64,000 nt of DNA, from positions 1 through 64,000 of the forward strand of contig NZ_WSEL01000007.1 of NCBI RefSeq assembly GCF_009758015.1, written 5' to 3'. Shown in pieces: positions 45,764 through 54,767 of this stretch. Positions within the stretch are counted from its first letter, which is position 1. Every line of letters begins with the position of its first letter. A program made the position numbers and the translations under genes. The notes under the pieces are model-generated. The model did no database searches. It worked only from the letters and a program-made list of their open reading frames with translations, and was not told the origin of the DNA. This DNA is from Ramlibacter pinisoli. Lineage in GTDB: Bacteria > Pseudomonadota > Gammaproteobacteria > Burkholderiales > Burkholderiaceae_C.

Positions 45764-45879
45764 GCTGCCCACGGCGTCGTACTGTCGCCGACGCGTGCGA
45801 CGGAGCACAGCCGGCGGTGTTGCCTCTCGACTCAGCAGTAAAGACGGCGTCATTGCCCCCAATTGCGAACCTCCATGCC

Positions 45880-45885
45880 CATAAT
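45880..45885 (+). promoter_or_regulatory. Candidate -10 box for the LysR gene next to glcB
   Basis: CATAAT ends 10 nt before ATG 45896, predicting a leader of only a few bases. No Shine-Dalgarno precedes the ATG. Confidence 0.4.
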
Positions 45886-45895
45886 CTGCGGCAGC

Positions 45896-46855
45896 ATGGA
45901 CAAGCTCAAGCAACTCGAGTCCTTCGTCTCCGTTGCCACCCGGGGCAGCCTGACGGCGGCGGCCAAGGCCGAGGGCGTGGCGCCCGCGATCATGGGGCGG
46001 CGGCTCGACGCCCTGGAAGAGCGTCTCGGCGTCAAGCTGCTGGTGCGCACCACCCGCCGGCTGACCCTCACCCACGAAGGCAGCGCCTTCCTGGAAGACT
46101 GCCAGCGGCTGCTGGCCGATGTCGCCAACGCCGAGGCGAGCGTCAGCGCCGGCGGGGTCAAGGCCAGCGGCCACCTGCGCATCACGGCGCCGGCCGGCTT
46201 CGGCCGCCGCCACGTGGCGCCGCTGGTGCCGCGCTTTCGCGAGCAGCACAAGGACGTGACCATCTCGCTCAACCTGAGCGACCGCGTGGTCGACCTGGCC
46301 GGCGAGGGCTACGACTGCGCGGTGCGGGTCGGCGACCTGCCCGACTCGTCGCTGGTGACGGTGCGCATGGCCGACAACCGCCGGCTCTGCGTGGCCACGC
46401 CGGAGTACCTGCGCCGCCACGGCACGCCGCAGCACCCCAACGACCTGGCGCGCTTCGACTGCCTGACGCTGTCGAGCGACGCCTCCCAGGTGCGCGGCTG
46501 GGCCTTCCGGGTGCCGCGCGGCGCCCCCGGGGCCGCCGATGGCGCCGAGGCCGGGCGCAGCGAAGGCCACGAGCTGGTGCACCTCAAGCCGGCCGGGCCG
46601 CTCGATTGCTCGGATGGGCAGGTGCTGCACGACTGGTGCCTGCAGGGCTACGGCATCGCCTGGCGCAGCACCTGGGAGGTGGAGGGCGAGATTGCGTCCG
46701 GCCGCCTGGTGGAGGTGCTGGCCGGGTACGCCGCACCGCCGAACGGCATCTACGCCGTCTTTCCCCAGCGCAAGCACCTGCCGGTGCGGCTGCGGCTGTG
46801 GATCGACTTCCTCAAGCAGCACTTCGGCCAGCCCGAGTTCTGGAACGTTGCCTGA
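45896..46855 (+). CDS. LysR-family transcriptional regulator, divergent from glcB
   Basis: The 319-residue protein has the N-terminal winged helix ([42 protein letters not shown]) and a C-terminal effector-binding domain. An unusual acidic insertion ([19 protein letters not shown], residues ~213-231) interrupts the effector domain. Divergent position and a shared 276-bp region point to glcB as its target; the effector is unknown. The ATG at 45896 is preferred to 45863 by homology. Confidence 0.88.
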   Translation: MDKLKQLESFVSVATRGSLTAAAKAEGVAPAIMGRRLDALEERLGVKLLVRTTRRLTLTHEGSAFLEDCQRLLADVANAEASVSAGGVKASGHLRITAPAGFGRRHVAPLVPRFREQHKDVTISLNLSDRVVDLAGEGYDCAVRVGDLPDSSLVTVRMADNRRLCVATPEYLRRHGTPQHPNDLARFDCLTLSSDASQVRGWAFRVPRGAPGAADGAEAGRSEGHELVHLKPAGPLDCSDGQVLHDWCLQGYGIAWRSTWEVEGEIASGRLVEVLAGYAAPPNGIYAVFPQRKHLPVRLRLWIDFLKQHFGQPEFWNVA

Positions 46856-46867
46856 GCGCGCTCGCCC

Positions 46868-47320
46868 ATGGCCACCGAAGCCCTGCTCGCCTACGCCCAC
46901 CTGCTGGCCATCCTGACCCTGGTGGTGTTCATCGCCAGCGAGGCGGCGCTGTGCCGGCCCGAGTGGCTCAATGCCCGGGTGGTCGAGCGGCTGGTCACCG
47001 TCGACCGGGTCTACGGCATCGCGGCCGGCGCGGTGCTGCTGACCGGTGCGGCCCGGGTCCTGCTGGGCGCCAAGGGCGCCGGCTGGTACGGCCACAACTG
47101 GCTGCTGTGGCTCAAGCTGGCGCTGTTCGTCGCCGTCGGCCTGCTGTCGATCCGGCCGACGCGGCGCTTCCTCGGCTGGCGCCGGGCCTTGCGCGCGAGT
47201 GGCGCCCTGCCCGGGCCGGACGAGGTGCGCCAGGTGCGCCGCTGGGTCATGCAGCAGGCCCACATCATCCCGCTGATCCCGCTGGCGGCGGCCTTCCTTG
47301 CCAGGGGCTTCGGCGCCTAG
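46868..47320 (+). CDS. DUF2214 family membrane protein
   Basis: A 150-residue protein with four predicted transmembrane helices: residues ~5-25 ([20 protein letters not shown]), ~45-65, ~78-96 ([18 protein letters not shown]) and ~130-148. The HLL in TM1 and the overall pattern resemble DUF2214/CopD-like proteins. No catalytic or cofactor motif beyond a few histidines is seen. It starts 12 bp after the LysR stop and may be co-transcribed with it. Confidence 0.78.
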   Translation: MATEALLAYAHLLAILTLVVFIASEAALCRPEWLNARVVERLVTVDRVYGIAAGAVLLTGAARVLLGAKGAGWYGHNWLLWLKLALFVAVGLLSIRPTRRFLGWRRALRASGALPGPDEVRQVRRWVMQQAHIIPLIPLAAAFLARGFGA

Positions 47321-47345
47321 CCGGGGGCGGCCGGGCCCGCCTCTT

Positions 47346-47351
47346 TAGAAT
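47346..47351 (+). promoter_or_regulatory. -10 box positioned for leaderless argS transcript
   Basis: A perfect TAGAAT followed by 6 nt and the argS ATG (47358). No Shine-Dalgarno is present; the upstream DNA is almost pure G/C and has no -35-like hexamer. Confidence 0.55.
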
Positions 47352-47357
47352 CCCTCG

Positions 47358-49031
47358 ATGCTCCTCGTGAAAGAAGAACTCCTGGGCGCGCTCGCGTCCG
47401 GGCTGGACCAGCTGTCGCCCGGTGCCGGCGCCAGGGCCGCATTCGAGTCGCCCAAGGTGGCGGCCCACGGCGACCTGGCCTGCACCGCCGCCATGCAGCT
47501 GGCCAAGCCGCTCAAGGCCAATCCGCGCCAGGTGGCCCAGACCCTGAAGGACCAGCTGCTGCAGGCGCCGGCGTTCCAGCGCTGGGTCGACGCCGTCGAG
47601 ATCGCCGGCCCCGGCTTCCTGAACATCCGCCTGAAGCCGGCCGCCAAGCAGCAGGTGGTGCGCGAGGTGCTGCAGGCCGGCGACCGCTTCGGCACCCAGC
47701 CGGCCAACGGCCAGCGGGTGCTGGTGGAATTCGTCTCGGCCAACCCGACCGGGCCGCTGCACGTCGGCCACGGCCGCCAGGCGGCGCTGGGCGACGCGAT
47801 CTGCAACCTGTACGCAAGCCAGGGCTGGGACGTCTGGCGCGAGTTCTACTACAACGACGCCGGCGTGCAGATCGCCACCCTGGCCACCTCGACCCAGCTG
47901 CGCGCCCAGGGCGTCCAGCCGGGCGATGCGGGCTGGCCCGCGGCGGCCTACAACGGCGACTACATTGCCGACATCGCGCGCGACTTCCTGGCCCGCCAGA
48001 CCGTCAAGGCCGACGACCGCGAGTTCACCGCCTCCGGCGACCCCGCCGACCTGGACGGCATCCGCCAGTTCGCCGTCGCCTACCTGCGCCATGAGCAGGA
48101 CCTGGACCTGCAGGCGTTCGCGGTCCGGTTCGACAACTACTACCTCGAGTCCAGCCTGTACACCAGCGGCAAGGTCGACGCCGCGGTGCGCCGGCTGCAG
48201 GAGGCCGGCAAGACCTACGAGCAGGACGGCGCGCTGTGGCTGAAGTCGACCGACTACGGCGACGACAAGGACCGCGTGATGCGCAAGTCCGACGGCACGT
48301 ACACCTACTTCGTGCCCGACGTGGCCTACCACATCACCAAGTGGGAGCGCGGCTTCCACAAGGTGGTGAACATCCAGGGCACCGACCACCACGGCACCAT
48401 CGCGCGGGTGCGCGCCGGCCTGCAGGCGGCCGGCGTCGGCATCCCGGCCGGCTACCCCGACTACGTGCTGCACACCATGGTGCGGGTGATGCGCGGCGGC
48501 GAGGAGGTCAAGATCTCCAAGCGGGCCGGCAGCTACGTGACGCTGCGCGACCTGGTCGAGTGGACCAGCAAGGACGCGGTGCGCTTCTTCCTGCTGTCGC
48601 GCAAGCCGGACACCGAGTACGTGTTCGACATCGACCTGGCGCTGGCGCAGAACAACGACAACCCGGTGTACTACGTGCAGTACGCCCACGCGCGCATCCA
48701 GTCGGTGCTGGCGGCCTGGGGCGGCGACCCGGCGACGCTGCCCGACGCGCAGCTGTCCGTGCTGGACAGCCCGGCCGCCCTGGCGCTGATGCTGCAGTTG
48801 GCCAGGTACCCGGAGATGCTGTCCGCCGCGACCGCCGACTTCGCGCCGCACGACGTCACCTTCTACCTGCGCGAGCTCGCCGCCACCTACCACTCCTACT
48901 ATGATGCCGAGCGCATCCTGGTGGACGACGAGGCGCTGAAGCGGGCGCGGCTGGCGCTGGTCGCGGCCACCGCCCGGGTGCTGCGCAACGGCCTGGCCGT
49001 CCTGGGCGTGGGCGCACCGGACAAGATGTGA
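47358..49031 (+). CDS. argS: Arginine--tRNA ligase
   Basis: The 557-residue class I synthetase has the HIGH motif in [22 protein letters not shown] (HVGH near residue 135), [14 protein letters not shown] and the ArgRS C-terminal anticodon-binding DALR domain ending in [19 protein letters not shown]. As in many ArgRS, the canonical KMSKS is replaced (here [12 protein letters not shown]). Its stop overlaps the GTG of the SPOR protein gene, giving translational coupling. Confidence 0.96.
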   Translation: MLLVKEELLGALASGLDQLSPGAGARAAFESPKVAAHGDLACTAAMQLAKPLKANPRQVAQTLKDQLLQAPAFQRWVDAVEIAGPGFLNIRLKPAAKQQVVREVLQAGDRFGTQPANGQRVLVEFVSANPTGPLHVGHGRQAALGDAICNLYASQGWDVWREFYYNDAGVQIATLATSTQLRAQGVQPGDAGWPAAAYNGDYIADIARDFLARQTVKADDREFTASGDPADLDGIRQFAVAYLRHEQDLDLQAFAVRFDNYYLESSLYTSGKVDAAVRRLQEAGKTYEQDGALWLKSTDYGDDKDRVMRKSDGTYTYFVPDVAYHITKWERGFHKVVNIQGTDHHGTIARVRAGLQAAGVGIPAGYPDYVLHTMVRVMRGGEEVKISKRAGSYVTLRDLVEWTSKDAVRFFLLSRKPDTEYVFDIDLALAQNNDNPVYYVQYAHARIQSVLAAWGGDPATLPDAQLSVLDSPAALALMLQLARYPEMLSAATADFAPHDVTFYLRELAATYHSYYDAERILVDDEALKRARLALVAATARVLRNGLAVLGVGAPDKM

Positions 49032-49651
49032 GCAACATGAACAGACAGCGCGGCAACGTCCTCGTGGGCATCATCATCGGCGTGGTGCTCGGGCTCGCGG
49101 CGGCCCTGGCGGTCGCCGTCTACGTCACCAAGGTCCCGGTCCCGTTCATGAGCAAGAACCCGGGCCGCACGCCCGAGCAGGACGCGGCCGAGTCCCGCAA
49201 GAACAAGGACTGGGATCCCAACGCGCCCCTGTACGGCAAGAATCCCGCCCGGCCGCTGCCACCGGCGCCGGCCGTGGCGCCCTCCGGCCCGGCGTCGGCA
49301 CCGGTTGCCGCCACGCCCGAGCGGCCCGCCGCCGCGGCCGCCTCGGCACCCCGACCGGCTGGCGACCCGCTGGGCGAGTTCGCCGCCGCGCGGGCCGGCA
49401 GCGGCGCGCCGGATCCCTTCCTCTACTTCGTGCAGACCGGCGCCTTCCGCACCGTCGACGACGCCGAGGCGCAGCGCGCCAAGCTGTCGCTCATGGGCAT
49501 CGAGGCCAAGGTCACCGAGCGCGAGCAGTCCGGCCGCACCGTGTTCCGGGTCCGGGTGGGGCCGTTCGAGAAGAAGGACGACGCGGACCGCAGCAAGGAA
49601 AAGCTCGAGGCCGGCGGCATCGAGACCGCCCTGGTGCGCGTGCAGAGGTAG
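49028..49651 (+). CDS. SPOR domain-containing (FtsN-like) protein
   Basis: The 207-residue protein is bitopic. A cytoplasmic start is followed by one membrane helix ([23 protein letters not shown], ~10-33), a Pro/Ala-rich periplasmic linker (~75-125) and a C-terminal SPOR domain ([23 protein letters not shown] to GIETALVRV). SPOR domains bind denuded septal peptidoglycan, so a role in cell division like FtsN is likely. GTG 49028 overlaps the argS stop; an ATG at 49037 is an alternative. Confidence 0.87.
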   Translation: MSNMNRQRGNVLVGIIIGVVLGLAAALAVAVYVTKVPVPFMSKNPGRTPEQDAAESRKNKDWDPNAPLYGKNPARPLPPAPAVAPSGPASAPVAATPERPAAAAASAPRPAGDPLGEFAAARAGSGAPDPFLYFVQTGAFRTVDDAEAQRAKLSLMGIEAKVTEREQSGRTVFRVRVGPFEKKDDADRSKEKLEAGGIETALVRVQR

Positions 49652-49705
49652 GGAACCAACGCCTGCTGTCCGGCTCAGAGCTGAACTCAAGGAGTGAAAG
49701 AGAGC

Positions 49706-50353
49706 ATGAATCGACGTGAGTTTGCCGGCGTGTCCGGCGCGGCGGCCCTGGCCGGCCTGGGCCTGCCGCAGGTGGCCCAGGCCCAGAAGAAGCCCGAGGA
49801 CGGCCGCGAGTTCAAGACCCTCGACAAGCAGGTCCCGGTCGAGGTGGCGGCCGGCAAGGTCGAGGTGATCGAGTTCTTCTGGTACAGCTGCCCGCACTGC
49901 AACGCCTTCGAGCCGCAGCTGGAAGCCTGGACCAAGAAGCTGCCGCCCGACGTGGTGCTGCGGCGCGTGCCGGTCGCCTTCCGCGACGACTTCGTGCCCC
50001 AGCAGCGCCTGTTCTACACGCTGGAGGCGATGGGCAAGCTGGACGACCTGCACCGCAAGGTGTTCAACGCCATCCACGTCGACAAGCAGCCCACCGCCAA
50101 GGAAGACCAGATCGTGGCCTGGGCCGAGAAGAACGGCCTGGACAAGGCCAAGTTCCAGGAGATCTACAACTCGTTCTCGGTCCAGACCAAGGCCCGCAAG
50201 GCCACCCAGCTGCAGAACGCGTTCCAGGTCGAGGGCGTGCCGGCCCTGGGCGTGGCCGGCAAGTGGTACACCGACGGGTCGATGGCCGGCACCATGCCGC
50301 GCGCGCTGCAGGTGGTGGAATTCCTGGTGGGCGAAGCCCGCAAGGCCCGCTGA
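49706..50353 (+). CDS. dsbA: Thiol:disulfide interchange protein DsbA
   Basis: The 215-residue protein has the active site Cys62-Pro-His-Cys65 in FWYSCPHCNAFEP and the cis-Pro loop VEGVPALGVAGK. It oxidises cysteines of exported proteins. The N-terminus MNRREFAGVSGAAALAGLGLP carries a twin-arginine-like RREF motif ahead of the hydrophobic region, so export by Tat instead of Sec/SRP is possible. AAGGAG is 11 nt before ATG 49706. A terminator follows. Confidence 0.92.
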   Translation: MNRREFAGVSGAAALAGLGLPQVAQAQKKPEDGREFKTLDKQVPVEVAAGKVEVIEFFWYSCPHCNAFEPQLEAWTKKLPPDVVLRRVPVAFRDDFVPQQRLFYTLEAMGKLDDLHRKVFNAIHVDKQPTAKEDQIVAWAEKNGLDKAKFQEIYNSFSVQTKARKATQLQNAFQVEGVPALGVAGKWYTDGSMAGTMPRALQVVEFLVGEARKAR

Positions 50354-50400
50354 CCCCCTTCCGAGGCCGCCTTGCAGGCGGCTGTCGAGAGGCCCCGCAA

Positions 50401-50422
50401 GCCCGCCCCGGCGGGCTTTTTC
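50401..50422 (+). terminator. Rho-independent terminator after dsbA
   Basis: Perfect GCCCGCC/GGCGGGC hairpin (50401-50416) running into TTTTTCC. A second stem GCCGCC/GGCGGC lies just upstream (50366-50381). Confidence 0.85.
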
Positions 50423-50446
50423 CATGGGGCACCCGGAGCGGGCCGC

Positions 50447-50452
50447 TACAAT
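50447..50452 (+). promoter_or_regulatory. Candidate -10 box for the lptAB-rpoN operon
   Basis: A perfect TACAAT 23 nt before the lptA ATG and 25 nt after the dsbA terminator. Between it and the start is an overlapping mini-frame, ATGCCTTTATGA (50467-50478), whose stop overlaps the lptA ATG. Confidence 0.45.
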
Positions 50453-50475
50453 GGGCCAGCAAGATTCATGCCTTT

Positions 50476-51090
50476 ATGAGATCCACCCTTGTCGCCGTCC
50501 TGCTGGCCTTCGCGGCCGCCGCACCCGGGCTGCTGCACGCCGAAAAAGCCGATCGCGACAAGCCGATGAACATCGAGTCCGACGCGCTGCGCTACGACGA
50601 CCTGCGCCAGGCCAGCGTGTTCACCGGCCGGGTGGTCCTGACCAAGGGCACCATCCTCATCCGCGGCGCGCGGCTCGATGTCCGCCAGGACCCCGAGGGC
50701 TACCAGTACGGCGTGGTCACCGCCGCCCCGGGCCAGCGCGCCTTCTACCGCCAGAAACGCGAGGGGCTCGACGAGTTCATCGAGGGCGAGGGCGAGGTCA
50801 TCGAGTACGACGGCAAGGCCGACCGGGTGAAGTTCATCCGCCGCGCCGAGATGCGCCGCTACCGCGGCGCCACCCTGGCCGACGAGATGGCCGGCAGCCT
50901 GATCACCTACGAGAACACCACCGACGTCTTCACCGTCGACGGCGGCCCGGCCTCGCCGACGCCGGGCGGCCGGGTGCGGGCGGTGCTGGCCCCGCGCGAG
51001 AGCGCCTCGGCCCCGGCGGCGCCGCGCACGCCGGCCACGCCGCCGGCGCAGTTGCGCTCCAGCCCCGGGCTGCGCGGAGAGGCCCAGTGA
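50476..51090 (+). CDS. lptA: LPS transport periplasmic protein LptA
   Basis: The 204-residue protein has a signal peptide (RSTLVAVLLAFAAAAPGLLHA) and an OstA/LptA beta-jellyroll (KPMNIESDALRYDDLRQASVFTGRVVLTKGTILIRG). A Pro/Ala-rich C-terminal tail follows. It forms the periplasmic bridge that carries LPS to LptDE. Its stop overlaps the lptB GTG. lptC, which normally lies directly upstream, is not present here; dsbA is instead. Confidence 0.92.
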   Translation: MRSTLVAVLLAFAAAAPGLLHAEKADRDKPMNIESDALRYDDLRQASVFTGRVVLTKGTILIRGARLDVRQDPEGYQYGVVTAAPGQRAFYRQKREGLDEFIEGEGEVIEYDGKADRVKFIRRAEMRRYRGATLADEMAGSLITYENTTDVFTVDGGPASPTPGGRVRAVLAPRESASAPAAPRTPATPPAQLRSSPGLRGEAQ

Positions 51091-51881
51091 GGGTCGACGC
51101 CCACGGGGCGGCCGAGCCGGCCGCCGCACCCGCCATGGAACGCAGCCGGCTGGAGGCGCGCCACCTGCAGAAGACCTACGGCAGCCGCAAGGTGGTCAAG
51201 GACGTCTCGCTCGGGGTCGACAAGGGCGAGGTGGTGGGGCTGCTCGGGCCCAACGGCGCCGGCAAGACCACCTCGTTCTACATGATCGTCGGGCTGGTGC
51301 GCGCCGATGCCGGCGAGATCACCATCGACGGCCAGCCGGTCGCCCACATGCCCATCCACCGCCGCTCGCGGCTGGGGCTGTCGTACCTGCCGCAGGAAGC
51401 GTCGATCTTCCGCAAGCTGAACGTTGCCGAGAACGTGCGCGCGGTGCTGGAACTGCAGCACGGCCCGGACGGCCGCGCGCTGCCGCGCGAGACCATCGAG
51501 GAGCGCCTGAGCGCCCTGCTGGCCGACCTGCGGGTCGACCACCTGCGCGACTCGCCCGCCGTGGCGCTGTCCGGCGGCGAGCGGCGCCGGGTCGAGATCG
51601 CGCGTGCGCTGGCCACCCAGCCGCGCTTCATCCTGCTGGACGAGCCGTTCGCCGGCATCGACCCGATCGCCGTCATCGAGATCCAGCGCATCATCGGCTT
51701 CCTCAAGGCGCGCGGCATCGGGGTGCTGATCACCGACCACAACGTGCGCGAGACGCTGGGCATCTGCGACCACGCCTACATCATCAGCGACGGGGAGGTG
51801 CTGGCGCAGGGCACGCCGGCCGAGATCGTCAACAACGTCGACGTGCGCCGGGTCTACCTCGGCGAACACTTCCGAATGTGA
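51087..51881 (+). CDS. lptB: LPS export ABC transporter ATP-binding protein LptB
   Basis: The protein has 264 residues from GTG 51087 (coupled to lptA by GTGA), or 248 from ATG 51135, which is nearer the usual 241. Walker A is GPNGAGKTT (54-62), the signature LSGGERRRVEIARAL, and Walker B LLDEPFAGIDP. VLITDHNVRETL contains the switch histidine. It powers extraction of LPS from the inner membrane with LptFG. It is followed 10 bp later by rpoN, the common proteobacterial order. Confidence 0.94.
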   Translation: MRVDAHGAAEPAAAPAMERSRLEARHLQKTYGSRKVVKDVSLGVDKGEVVGLLGPNGAGKTTSFYMIVGLVRADAGEITIDGQPVAHMPIHRRSRLGLSYLPQEASIFRKLNVAENVRAVLELQHGPDGRALPRETIEERLSALLADLRVDHLRDSPAVALSGGERRRVEIARALATQPRFILLDEPFAGIDPIAVIEIQRIIGFLKARGIGVLITDHNVRETLGICDHAYIISDGEVLAQGTPAEIVNNVDVRRVYLGEHFRM

Positions 51882-51891
51882 CGGTGGCGCC

Positions 51892-53451
51892 ATGAAGCAG
51901 GGACTGTCGCTACGCGTCTCGCAGCACCTGGCACTCACGCCGCAGCTGCAGCAGTCCATCCGCCTGCTCCAGCTGTCGACGCTGGAGCTGTCGCAGGAAG
52001 TCGAGCAGATGCTCGGGGACAACCCGTTCCTGGAAGTGACCCAGGAGGAGGCCCCGCGCGAGGAATTCGGCGTCGACCGCGCCGACCTGCCGGCGCCCGA
52101 GGGCGACCGCGATGGCGACGGGCCGACCGAGTTCGCGGCCTACGAGGGCAGCAGCGGCACGGCGGCGCCCGGCGAGGCCGACACGCCGGCGGTCGACGCC
52201 GGCCCGCAGGACTGGGAGGGCGACGGCAGCACCGAGGTCATTCCCGACGACGGCGAATGGGGCGGCGAGTCGCAGGCCCGGCGCAACAACCTGGGCGGCG
52301 ACGAGGAGGTCGACGCCGCCGACCTGGCCCGGCCGCACGAGTCGCTGCAGGCGCACCTGCACCGGCAGGCACTGTCGCTGCGGCTGGCCGAGGAGGACCG
52401 GGCGGCGCTGCGCTTCCTGATCGAGTCGCTCAACGACGACGGCTACCTCGAGGAGTCGCTGGAGGAGCTGGCCGCCGGGCTGGCGCCCGACGACCTCGAG
52501 CAGCAGGAGGAGCTGGTGCACCGCTTCACGGTGGCCCTGCGGCTGCTGCACCACCTGGATCCGCCGGGCGTCGGTGCCCGCTCGCTGGCCGAGTGCCTGA
52601 CGCTGCAGCTGCGGGTCCTGCTGGCCGACGACGGCGACGCCGAGGGTTGCGAGACCGCGCTGGCGATCTGCCGCCATCCGATGGACCTGCTGGCGCGGCG
52701 CGACGTCAAGCGGCTGGCCCAGCTGTGCGCCGAACCCGAGGCCCGCATCAAGGCCGCCATGGCCCTCATCACGCGGCTGGAGCCCAAGCCCGGGCGCCGC
52801 TTCGTCGACGTCGAACGCAACATCGTGGTGCCCGACGTGCTGGTCACCAAGGTCGGGCGCGGCAACCAGTTCCGCTTCCGGGTCCAGCTCAACCCCGACG
52901 TGATGCCGCGCCTGCGCGTGCACGACGTCTATGCCGGCGCGCTCAAGGCCCACAAGGGCGAGGGCCACCAGGCGCTGCAGCAGCGGCTGCAGGAGGCGCG
53001 CTGGTTCATCAAGAACATCCAGCAGCGCTTCGACACCATCCTGCGGGTGTCCAACGCCATCGTCGAGCGGCAGAAGAACTTCTTCGTCCACGGCGAGCTC
53101 GCCATGCGGCCGCTGGTGCTGCGCGAGATCGCCGACGAGCTGGGGCTGCACGAGTCCACCATCTCGCGCGTCACCACCGCCAAGTACATGAGCACGCCCT
53201 ACGGCACCTTCGAGCTGAAGTACTTCTTCGGCTCGGCGCTGGGCACCGAGACCGGCGGCAACGCCTCCTCGACGGCGGTGCGGGCGCTGATCCGCCAGTT
53301 CGTCGCCTCCGAGGACGCCCGCAAGCCGCTGTCGGACAGCCAGATCTCCGACATGCTCAAGGAGCAGGGCATCGAGTGCGCGCGCCGCACCGTGGCCAAG
53401 TACCGCGAGGCCCTGCGCATCGCGCCCGCCAACCTGCGCAAGGCGCTTTGA
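51892..53451 (+). CDS. rpoN: RNA polymerase sigma-54 factor
   Basis: The 519-residue protein has the glutamine-rich region I (SLRVSQHLALTPQLQQSIRLLQLSTLEL), an acidic linker (~55-150), the core-binding region and the RpoN box RRTVAKYREA at 498-507, which reads the -24 element. It directs enhancer-dependent transcription, often of nitrogen and motility genes. hpf, ptsN and hprK, which often follow rpoN, are 33 kb away in this window. Confidence 0.95.
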   Translation: MKQGLSLRVSQHLALTPQLQQSIRLLQLSTLELSQEVEQMLGDNPFLEVTQEEAPREEFGVDRADLPAPEGDRDGDGPTEFAAYEGSSGTAAPGEADTPAVDAGPQDWEGDGSTEVIPDDGEWGGESQARRNNLGGDEEVDAADLARPHESLQAHLHRQALSLRLAEEDRAALRFLIESLNDDGYLEESLEELAAGLAPDDLEQQEELVHRFTVALRLLHHLDPPGVGARSLAECLTLQLRVLLADDGDAEGCETALAICRHPMDLLARRDVKRLAQLCAEPEARIKAAMALITRLEPKPGRRFVDVERNIVVPDVLVTKVGRGNQFRFRVQLNPDVMPRLRVHDVYAGALKAHKGEGHQALQQRLQEARWFIKNIQQRFDTILRVSNAIVERQKNFFVHGELAMRPLVLREIADELGLHESTISRVTTAKYMSTPYGTFELKYFFGSALGTETGGNASSTAVRALIRQFVASEDARKPLSDSQISDMLKEQGIECARRTVAKYREALRIAPANLRKAL

Positions 53452-53454
53452 ATG

Positions 53455-53540
53455 AATGACCCCCACGCTTGTCCCTGCGTGTCCTGCGCTGCCCCCCGAG
53501 GGGGCCCTCGCGCCTTGGGGCGGCCCGGTGGCGCTCACCT
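53455..53540. repeat. GC-rich palindromic intergenic repeat (REP-like)
   Basis: Between rpoN and the methyltransferase gene lies a block with CCCCCACGCTTG, a perfect dyad GCCCCC-CGA-GGGGGC (53491-53505) and CGCCTTGGGGCGGCC. This combination and order is familiar to me from many Comamonadaceae intergenic regions and reads as a dispersed repeat. It contains no T-run, so it is not a standard terminator. Confidence 0.5.
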
Positions 53541-53543
53541 CCC

Positions 53544-54767
53544 ATGACTGACCTGCAGCTGTTCCTGCCCTGCGCGGCGGGGGTCGAGGACCTCCTGGCC
53601 GACGAGGTGCACCGGCTCACCGGCCTGGCCGGCGACGACCTGCTGGTCGGGCGCGCCGGCGTGCTGCTGCGCGCCGGCTGGCGCGACGCCCTGCGCCTGA
53701 ACCTGCACAGCCGGCTGGCGCAGCGCGTGCTGGTGCAGCTGTCGCACACGCCCTACCGCGGCGAGGACGACCTGTACCAGGCCGCCGGTGCGGTGGCCTG
53801 GGAAGCCTGGTTCACGCCGCGGCAGCGCTTCAAGGTCGAGGTCACCGCCCAGCACAGCCCGCTCAAGAGCCTGAACTTCGCCACCCTGCGCATCAAGGAC
53901 GCCGTCGCCGACCGCTTCCGCCAGCGCGCCGGCGCCCGGCCCGACGTCGACACCCAGCGGCCCGAGGTGCGCGTCTACGGCCACCTCACCTCGACCCACT
54001 GCACGCTGTACATCGACACCTCGGGCGAGCCGCTGTTCAAGCGCGGCTGGCGCGAGGACACCGGCGAGGCGCCGCTGAAGGAGACCCTGGCCGCGGCCAT
54101 GCTGGCGGCCAGCGGCTGGGACGGCACGCGGCCGCTGTACGACCCCTGCTGCGGCAGCGGCACCATCGCCATCGAGGCGGCGCAGGTCGCCTGCGGCATC
54201 GCGCCCGGGGTCGGCCGGCGCTTCGCCTTCGAACGCATGCTGCCGCACCAGCCGCATGTCTGGACCCAGCTCAAGGACGAGGCGGTCGCCGGCCAGCACG
54301 CCCCGGCGGCGCCGGTGTTCGGCAGCGACGTCGCCTTCCGCATGGTCGACTTCGCGCAGCGCAACGCCGAGCGCGCCGGCGTCGCCCAGGCCGTGCAGTT
54401 CCGCGGCGGCGACGCCCTGCAGCGGCAGCCGCCGGCCGACGCGCCCGGCCTGCTGCTGGTCAACCCGCCCTATGGCGAGCGGATCGAGACTGCCGGGGTG
54501 GCCGGGCGCACGCGCGGCGGCCGCGAACGCGCCGAGACCGACGCCGGCCAGGACTTCTTCGTCCAGCTGGCGGCGCACTGGAAGCGCCACTACGCCGGCT
54601 GGACGGCCTGGGTGCTGACGCCCGACCTCAAGCTGCCCGGCCGCATGCGGCTGAAGGAGTCGCGCCGGGTGCCGCTGTGGAACGGACCGATCGAGTGCCG
54701 GCTGTTCCGGTTCGACATGGTGGCGGGCTCGGCCCGCGCGCGCGATGCCGCAGCCCCTGGTGCTTGA
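53544..54767 (+). CDS. THUMP-domain class I SAM-dependent RNA methyltransferase (RlmL/YcbY-like)
   Basis: The 407-residue protein has an N-terminal ferredoxin-like plus THUMP region (to ~160, LNLHSRLAQRVLVQLSHTPY). The methyltransferase domain has YDPCCGSGTIAIEAA (SAM binding) and the N2-guanine catalytic motif NPPYGERIE. This matches the first half of E. coli RlmL, which methylates G2445 of 23S rRNA; the C-terminal RlmK half is absent. The start is set by homology. The last 23 bp overlap the PIN-domain gene in another frame. Confidence 0.87.
   Translation: MTDLQLFLPCAAGVEDLLADEVHRLTGLAGDDLLVGRAGVLLRAGWRDALRLNLHSRLAQRVLVQLSHTPYRGEDDLYQAAGAVAWEAWFTPRQRFKVEVTAQHSPLKSLNFATLRIKDAVADRFRQRAGARPDVDTQRPEVRVYGHLTSTHCTLYIDTSGEPLFKRGWREDTGEAPLKETLAAAMLAASGWDGTRPLYDPCCGSGTIAIEAAQVACGIAPGVGRRFAFERMLPHQPHVWTQLKDEAVAGQHAPAAPVFGSDVAFRMVDFAQRNAERAGVAQAVQFRGGDALQRQPPADAPGLLLVNPPYGERIETAGVAGRTRGGRERAETDAGQDFFVQLAAHWKRHYAGWTAWVLTPDLKLPGRMRLKESRRVPLWNGPIECRLFRFDMVAGSARARDAAAPGA

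Noticed and set aside
43421..47263. Minus-strand frame of 1280 codons suggesting a fusion to malate synthase G
   Set aside because: Homology starts at [12 protein letters not shown] (45619) with a good ribosome site. The upstream extension runs antisense through the LysR and DUF2214 genes.
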